From Dactylorhiza incarnata (lineage: Eukaryota > Streptophyta > Magnoliopsida > Asparagales > Orchidaceae): DNA of 64,000 nucleotides. The position numbers were made by a program, and so were the translations under genes. The number at the start of each line of letters is the position of its first letter. Position 1 is the stretch's first letter. The stretch spans positions 5,766,001-5,830,000 of the forward strand of contig JAWHQI010000065.1 of assembly GCA_033032865.1 (NCBI GenBank), written 5' to 3'. This document shows, piece by piece, positions 58,548 to 64,000 of this stretch. The notes beneath the pieces were generated by a model. The model worked only from the letters and a program-made list of their open reading frames with translations. It had not been told where the DNA came from and searched no databases.

Positions 58548-58684
58548 GACTTCCCAAAATTGGGCTGCGGATAACCAAAATTCTACTATCCGCAGCTCAA
58601 CATCAAACCTGAATGATCAACGTAAGAGGGGGGAGAGTGGAGGATGAGACGTCCACTCCCCCCCCCCCCCCCCCCCATTGTCGG

Positions 58685-58985
58685 GGTCGAACGAGTGGAC
58701 CGAGGTCCACCGCCCAGACTGGGAGAGTGGACCTTACGGTCCACTCAACCCACCGGGCGATTGACCGCTGGTCCACTCGCCCAGCTGCTCGGGGCGAGTG
58801 GACCACAGGTCCACTCGCACATACCCTTGGGCGAGTGGACCCATGGTACACTCGCCCCCCCCCCCCCCCCCCCACTCGGGTGAGTGGACCAATGGACCAC
58901 TCGCCTGGGTCCTTGGCCGAGTGGACCAAGGGTCCACTTGCTCGGGGCCTTGGGCGAGTGGACCCAAGGTCCACTCGTCCAAGGA
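58685..58985. repeat. GGCGAGTGGACC palindrome array in F LTR
   Basis: Repeated direct and inverted copies of GCGAGTGGACC. The pair at 58794-58818 is a perfect inverted repeat with 11-bp arms and a 3-base spacer. Open frames on both strands reflect the repeat. Confidence 0.88.
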
Positions 58986-59073
58986 GGTTTGCCCCCACGG
59001 GCCTTCTCTTTCTGGTCTTGATGACCTCCGTCGGTTCGGTCTGTTGCGTCACAGTCACCCTTTCTATCACAAC

Positions 59074-60315
59074 TGTTGGATCGTGTGACGCCCTTAGAGG
59101 GGGGGGGGGGTGAATAAGGGTGTGTTTAAAATATAATTTTTAATTAATAATTTTTTAAACAGATTTTACTTTTCTAAAAAAAAAAACTTGTAAACAATTT
59201 CAAACCAATTTAATTTTTGTATTAAACCAAACACAAATTTCTAAGTTAAAGATTAAGCAACCAAATTTGCAATTAATGAATGAAGCATAATTATATTAAT
59301 CATGAAATTTACATACAATAAAATGATCTTAACAATGCTTAAGATCAATGCACAAATATGATAATATAAATTTCAATAATTTTGATTTTACCAATCCTTC
59401 TCCCAAGGATCGGAAGGCTATCACTTGTCTCTCCCTAGATCAAGCCCAAGCCTACCCTCTAGACCTTCCCAAGATCTAGACGTAGCATACAAGGCCACGA
59501 TTTCCTACCAAGCCACGCAAGGACTTGGACGCTCTGCACAAGGAAGCGATTTTCCCCTAAGCCGCGCAAGGACTTAGACGCCGCACGCAAGACGACGATT
59601 TCTACAACGATTACAAATTGAAAAGTAAATGTGAATGAAATACAAAATGAAAAGAACAACTCCCTAGAAATTCAGATCTCTGAAAGGAAGGTTGAAGCCT
59701 CGAGATGATCGTTGATGTAGAAGTGCGTCCGATCTCGTCTTCAATCTCAATCCTTCTTTGCACAAATGGGAGTTGATGGTGTTCTTGAGCTTTCTGGTTC
59801 GTATGCACTCTGGAAGAAAGCCCCTAGAAATCTCAAGAAGTGAATTCCACGAAGTTTTGAACTCTTTTAAGAAAAAGAGCTGTCGCCATCCGATAGCTAC
59901 TATCGCCGGAATCCGATATCTCCAGAAGCTGCCACGTGTCCCACTAAAATGAAGTTTCTGCGTGTAGTTGAGGTCGTGGTTGAGACATGGGCAGTCGGAT
60001 ATCCGATAGCACTATCGGATATCCGTTAGCTAAGGTAACTGCTGCACGTCCTGGCGTTATTGGAAGATCGTGGGCTGCCGGAAATCCGTTAGCGATATTG
60101 GAAATACGACAGCTCTTAACCGTTGAGCAGAGATCGGAGAAACGCGCTGTCGGAAATCCGATAGCTCCAAAATCTGGAAAATTGATATTTTCCTCCAATT
60201 GAAAACATGTTATTCTTGCACCTATTATCTGCACATCATTAATCAAAAATAGGATCAAATACATTCGGGATTTGTTATTCTCAAACCGGATGAGTGCGGA
60301 ACGCATGCTCCAACA
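59074..60315 (-). mobile_element. solo LTR G (copia, related to family C) inside LTR F
   Basis: 1242 bp, TGTTGGATCGTGTGACGCCC .. GCTCCAACA, flanked by ACAAC at 59069-59073 and 60316-60320. Ends, the 12-G run (59099-59110) and the TTGTTATTCTCAAAC block resemble the C LTR. Its repeated word is different: CTATCGGATAT/ATATCCGATAG. Two words form perfect 11-bp arms at 59999-60009 and 60012-60022. No coding sequence. Confidence 0.88.
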
Positions 60316-60368
60316 ACAACCTCATCCGTGTCAGGTCACACCGACTCGGAAAATATGAGGCTTGTACA

Positions 60369-60381
60369 CAATCCTCGCTCT
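60369..60381 (-). other. polypurine-like primer site, element F
   Basis: AGAGCGAGGATTG on the minus strand next to the LTR, identical to the site in B (50952-50964). Confidence 0.65.
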
Positions 60382-60534
60382 TTTCGAGCTTAAAGTCCAA
60401 CCCACCTATTTGACGAGTAGGTGGGACCTTAGCAGAATCCACGAAGGGCCATGCCAACGGGATACTCCTGCCGAGTTTTTCAGCTGAACCTGACTTGAGG
60501 CGGAAGGCAAACCTTTCTCCACTGAACAACCCTC

Positions 60535-63056
60535 CTGTGAGCCGAGCTCACCTGGAGGTGGAGAAAGCTCAACAGCTTAGGTCGAACTGAACTCGACCTG
60601 AGGTGGAGGAAAAATCAACACCTCTAGTCGAGCCGAACTTGACCTGAGATGGAAGGCGGAAACTCCACACCTACCAGGGAGCTGAGCTCACCTGGAGGGG
60701 GGAGGAGACTTCACACCTACCAGAGAGCCGAGCTCACCTAGACGGGGAGGAAACTCCACACCTACCAGGGAGCCGAGCTCACCTGGAGGGGGAGGAAACT
60801 CCACACCTACCAGGGAGCCGAGCTCACTTGGAGGGGGAGGAAACTCCACACCTTCCAGGGAGACGAGCTCACCTGGAGGGGGAGGAAACTCCACACCTGC
60901 CAGGGAGTCGAGCTCACCTGGAGGGGGAGGAAACTCCACACCTCCCAGGGAGCCGAGCTCACCTGGAGGGGGAGGAAACTCCACACCTGCCAGGGAGCCG
61001 AGCTCACCTGGAGAGGGAGGAAACTCCACACCTGCCAGGGAGCCGAGCTCACCTGGAGGGGGAGGAAACTCCACACCTACCAGGGAGCTGAGCTCACCAA
61101 GAGGGGGAGGAAACTCCATACCTACCAGGGAGCCGAGCTCACCTGGAGGGGGAGGAAACTCCACACCTGCCATGGATCCAAGCTCACCTGGAGGGGGAGG
61201 AAACTCCACACCTACCAGGGAGCCGAGCTCACCTGGAGGGGGAGGAAACTCCACACCTGCCAGGGAGCTGAGCTCACCTGGAGGGGGAGGAAACTGCACA
61301 CCTGCCGGGGAGCCGAGCTCACCTGGAGGGGGAGGAAACTCCACACCTGCCGGGGAGCCGAGCTCACCTGGAGGGGGAGGAGACTCCACACCTACCAGGG
61401 AGTCGAGCTCACCTGGAGGGAGAGGAAAATCCACACCTACTAGGGAGCCAAGCTCACCTGGAGGGGGAGGTGACTCCACACCAACCAGGGAGCCGAGCTC
61501 ACCTGGAGGGGGAGGAAACTCCACACCTACCAAGGAGTTGAGCTCACTTGGAGGGCGAGGAAACTCCACACCTACCAAGGAGCCGAGCTCACCTGGAGGG
61601 GGAGGGAACTCCACACCTACCAGGGAGCCGAGATCACCTGGAGGGGGAGGAAACTCCACACCTACCAGGGAGCCGAGCTCACCTGGAGGGGGAGGAAACT
61701 CCACACCTACCAGGGAGCCAAGCTCACCTGGAGGGGGAGGAAACTCCACACCTACCAGGAGCCGAGCTCACCTGGAGGGGGAGGAAACTCCACACCTACC
61801 AGGGAGCCGAGCTCACCTGGAGGGGGAGAAAACTCCATACCTACCAGGGAGCCGAGCTCACCTGGAGGGTGAGGAAACTCCACACCTACCAGGGATCCGA
61901 GCTCACCTGGAGGGGGAGGAAACTCCACACCAACCAGGGATCCAAGCTCGCCTGGAGGGGGGGGGGGGGGGGGGGGAACTCCACACCAACCAGGGATCCG
62001 AGCTCGCCAGGAGGGGGAGGAAACTCCACACCTACTAGGGAGCCGAGCTCACCTGGAAGGGGAGGAGACTCCACACCTACTAGGGAGCCGAGCTCACCTG
62101 GAGGGGGATGAAACTCCACACCTACCAGGGAGCTAAGCTCACCTGGAGGGGGAGGAAACTCCACACCTACCAGGGAGCCGAGCTCACCTGGAGGGGGAGG
62201 AAACTCCACACCTGCCAGGGAGCCGAGCTCACCTGGAGGGGGAGGAAACTCCATACCATCCAGGGAGCCAAGCTCACCTGGAGGGGGAGGAAACTCCACC
62301 CCTACCAGGGAGCCGAGCTCACCTGGAGGGGGAGGAAACTCCACACCTGTCGGGGAGCCGAGCTCACCTGGAGGGGGAGGAGACTCCCCACCTACCTGGG
62401 TGCCTAGCTCACCTGGAAGGGGAGGAAACTCCACACCTACCAAGGAGCCGAGCTCACCTGGAGGGGGAGGAGACTCCACACCTACCACGGAGCCGAGCTC
62501 ACCTGGAGGGGGAGGAAACTCCACACGTACCAGGGAGTCCAGCTCACCTGGAGGGGAGGAAACTCCACACCTACCAAGGAGTCGAGCTCACCTGGAGGGG
62601 GAGGAAACTCCACACCTACCAGGGAGCCGAGCTCACCTGGAGGGGGAGGAAACTCCACACCTACCAGGGAGCCGAGCTCACCTGGAGGGGGAGGAAACTC
62701 CACACCTACAAGGGAGCCGAGCTCACCTGGAGGGGGAGGAAACTCCACACCTACCAGGGAGCCGAGCTCACCTGGAGGGGGAGGAGACTCCACACCTACT
62801 AGGGAGCCTAGCTCACCAAGAGGGGGAGGAAATTCCACACCTACCAGGGAGCCGAGCTCACCTGGAGGGGGAGGAGACTCCACACCTACAAGGGAGCCGA
62901 GCTCACCTCTAGGAGGAGGAAACTCCATACCTACCAGGGAGCCGAGCTCACCTGGAGGGGGAGGAGACTCCACACCTACCAGGGAGCCTAGCTCACCCAG
63001 AGGGGGAGGAAACTCCACACCTACCAGGGAGCCGAGCTCACCTGGAGGGGGAGGAA
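60535..63056. repeat. 45-bp tandem array, about 56 units (element F 3' region)
   Basis: Unit with GAGCCGAGCTCACCTGGAGG and GGAAACTCCACACCTACC. The first few units (60535-60680) are diverged; the rest are nearly uniform. The length is 15 codons, and four of six frames lack stops, so long frames on both strands (for instance PPPPGELGSLVGVEF repeats on the minus strand) are not evidence of a protein. A 20-G run lies at 61957-61976. Confidence 0.95.
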
Positions 63057-63640
63057 ATCAACACTTTCTCGAACTATCCAGGGGGAGAACCAGTCCACGT
63101 CCCAGGTGCTTACCCTCTCTGAGGGACGGAAGGATTCAACCATCTTATCAAAGCAACTGGTTGTAGAGAACCAGTCCGCGTCCTAGGTACTTAACTTCAC
63201 TTGGAGGCAGAGGAACTGAACCATCTTATCAAAGCAACTGGGGGCAGAGAACCATTCCACGTCCTAGGTGCTTACCTTCACCTGGAGGCAGAGGAACTCA
63301 ACCATCTTATCAAAGCAACTGGGGGCAGAGAACCAGTCCACGTCCTAGGGGCTTAGCTTTCCTGGAGGCAGAGGAATTCAACACCTTTCCAAACCAATTG
63401 GGGGCAGAGTACCCACCCACGTCCTAGGGGATTAGCTTACCTGGAGGTAGAGGAACCCAGCACCTTCCCAAACTAATTGGGGGCGGAGTACCCTTCCACG
63501 TCCTAGGGGCCTAGCTTACCTGGAGGCGGAGGAACTCAACACTTTTTCAAACCAACTGGGGGTGGAATACCCATCCACGTCCTAGGGGCCTAGCTTACCT
63601 GGAGGCGGAGGAGTTCATCATCTTTCCAAGTCACTTAGTC
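63057..63640. repeat. 81-bp tandem array, about seven units
   Basis: Units with CCACGTCCTAGGTGCTTACC, TCACCTGGAGGCAGAGGAAC and CAACTGGGGGCAGAG, spaced 81 bp (CCTAGG at 63182, 63263 and 63344). Confidence 0.9.
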
Positions 63641-64000
63641 AAGTAGCGAGTCGACCCGATGAGTCTCACATCTGCTGACATGACTGAGCCCATAGAATGG
63701 TCTCTAGTCGGGGATCTTACCAACTGGAGGCGGAGTACCCATCCATGTCCTAGGTGCTTACCTTCACCTGGAGGCGAAGGAACCCATCACCTTCCCAGAC
63801 CAACTACCAAGTAGCGAGTCGACCCGATGAGTCTCCCATCTGCCGGCATGACTGAGCCCAGAGAATGGTCTCTAGTCAGGGATCTTACTAACTGGAGGCG
63901 GAGTACCCATCCACGTCCTAGGTGTTTACCTTCACCTGGAGGCGGAGGAACCCAGCACCTTCCCAGACCAACTACCAAGTAGCGAGTCGACCTGATGAGT
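63641..64000. repeat. 168-bp composite repeat, two units and a part
   Basis: GCGAGTCGACC occurs at 63646, 63814 and 63982, exactly 168 bp apart. Each unit has an 81-bp-like part (CTAGGTG.TTACCTTCACC) plus a new part with ATGACTGAGCCCA and GAATGGTCTCTAGTC. The array continues past the window. Confidence 0.9.

Larger units (their letters stand above)
58185..60368 (-). mobile_element. 3' LTR of Tat element F, split by solo LTR G
   Basis: In element orientation it starts TGTACAAGCC (at 60368) and ends GTTTCAACA (at 58185), like A and B. About 932 bp once G and one target copy are removed. The polypurine-like string AGAGCGAGGATTG lies just right of it, so it is a 3' LTR whose body extends rightward off the window. 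It carries about ten GGCGAGTGGACC/GGTCCACTCGCC words (58685-58985) and two 19-C runs (58658-58676 and 58855-58873). Confidence 0.85.

Noticed and set aside
60688..61749. 353-codon open frame with a Pro-rich 15-residue repeat
   Set aside because: It is produced by the 45-bp repeat, which lacks stops in four of six frames; plus-strand frames over the same DNA are just as open.

Overview
This window is plant nuclear DNA made almost wholly of nested LTR retrotransposons; I see no convincing host gene, rRNA, tRNA or CRISPR. The evidence for a plant is Ty3/gypsy Tat-lineage polyproteins with a second RNase H domain and an antisense accessory gene, Ty1/copia gag and pol with initiator-Met-tRNA-type primer sites, plant-style TATA boxes, and short GT-AG introns. 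The species cannot be named from the sequence alone.

Layout. 1-8910: Tat element A (minus strand; its 3' LTR lies left of the window), with 3' part of an antisense gene (1-828), nine 97-bp tandem repeats (1331-2204), gag-pol (about 2280-7888) and its 5' LTR (7945-8910). 8911-16204: two copia gag regions (family H, minus) sharing a middle LTR. 16205-16982: remains of family E LTR sequence. 16988-55516: a large copia structure (family C, minus) with three LTRs and two internal regions, flanked by the 5-bp duplication CTAAG. It has been invaded by solo LTR I (17913-19117), solo LTR J (19874-21046), gag-only element D (25770-33569) and complete Tat element B (37786-51641, plus strand); each insertion has its own 5-bp duplication. 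55522-58184: rest of the E LTR, primer site and gag. 58185-60368: 3' LTR of a minus-strand Tat element F, itself holding solo LTR G (59074-60315). 60369-64000: tandem arrays (45, 81 and 168 bp) from the 3' region of F.

How the parts work together. A and B share one plan: sense gag-PR-RT-RH-aRH-INT, then a 97-bp tandem array, then a spliced gene on the opposite strand, so sense and antisense units converge on the array. In B there are two antisense units, each with a TATA box. B has lost catalytic residues in RT and in integrase, and all other polyproteins carry stops or frameshifts.

Most striking signal: every LTR family here carries many copies of its own short CpG-containing word arranged as perfect inverted repeats (H GTCGA, C AACGCC, D TAGCGC, E AGTCGA, F GCGAGTGGACC, G CTATCGGATAT, I GACCGCG, J and A GGCGAGC). 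In C, D, H and A the same word also occurs inside the element, including in gag linker coding sequence. I know of no general description of such family-specific palindromic words.
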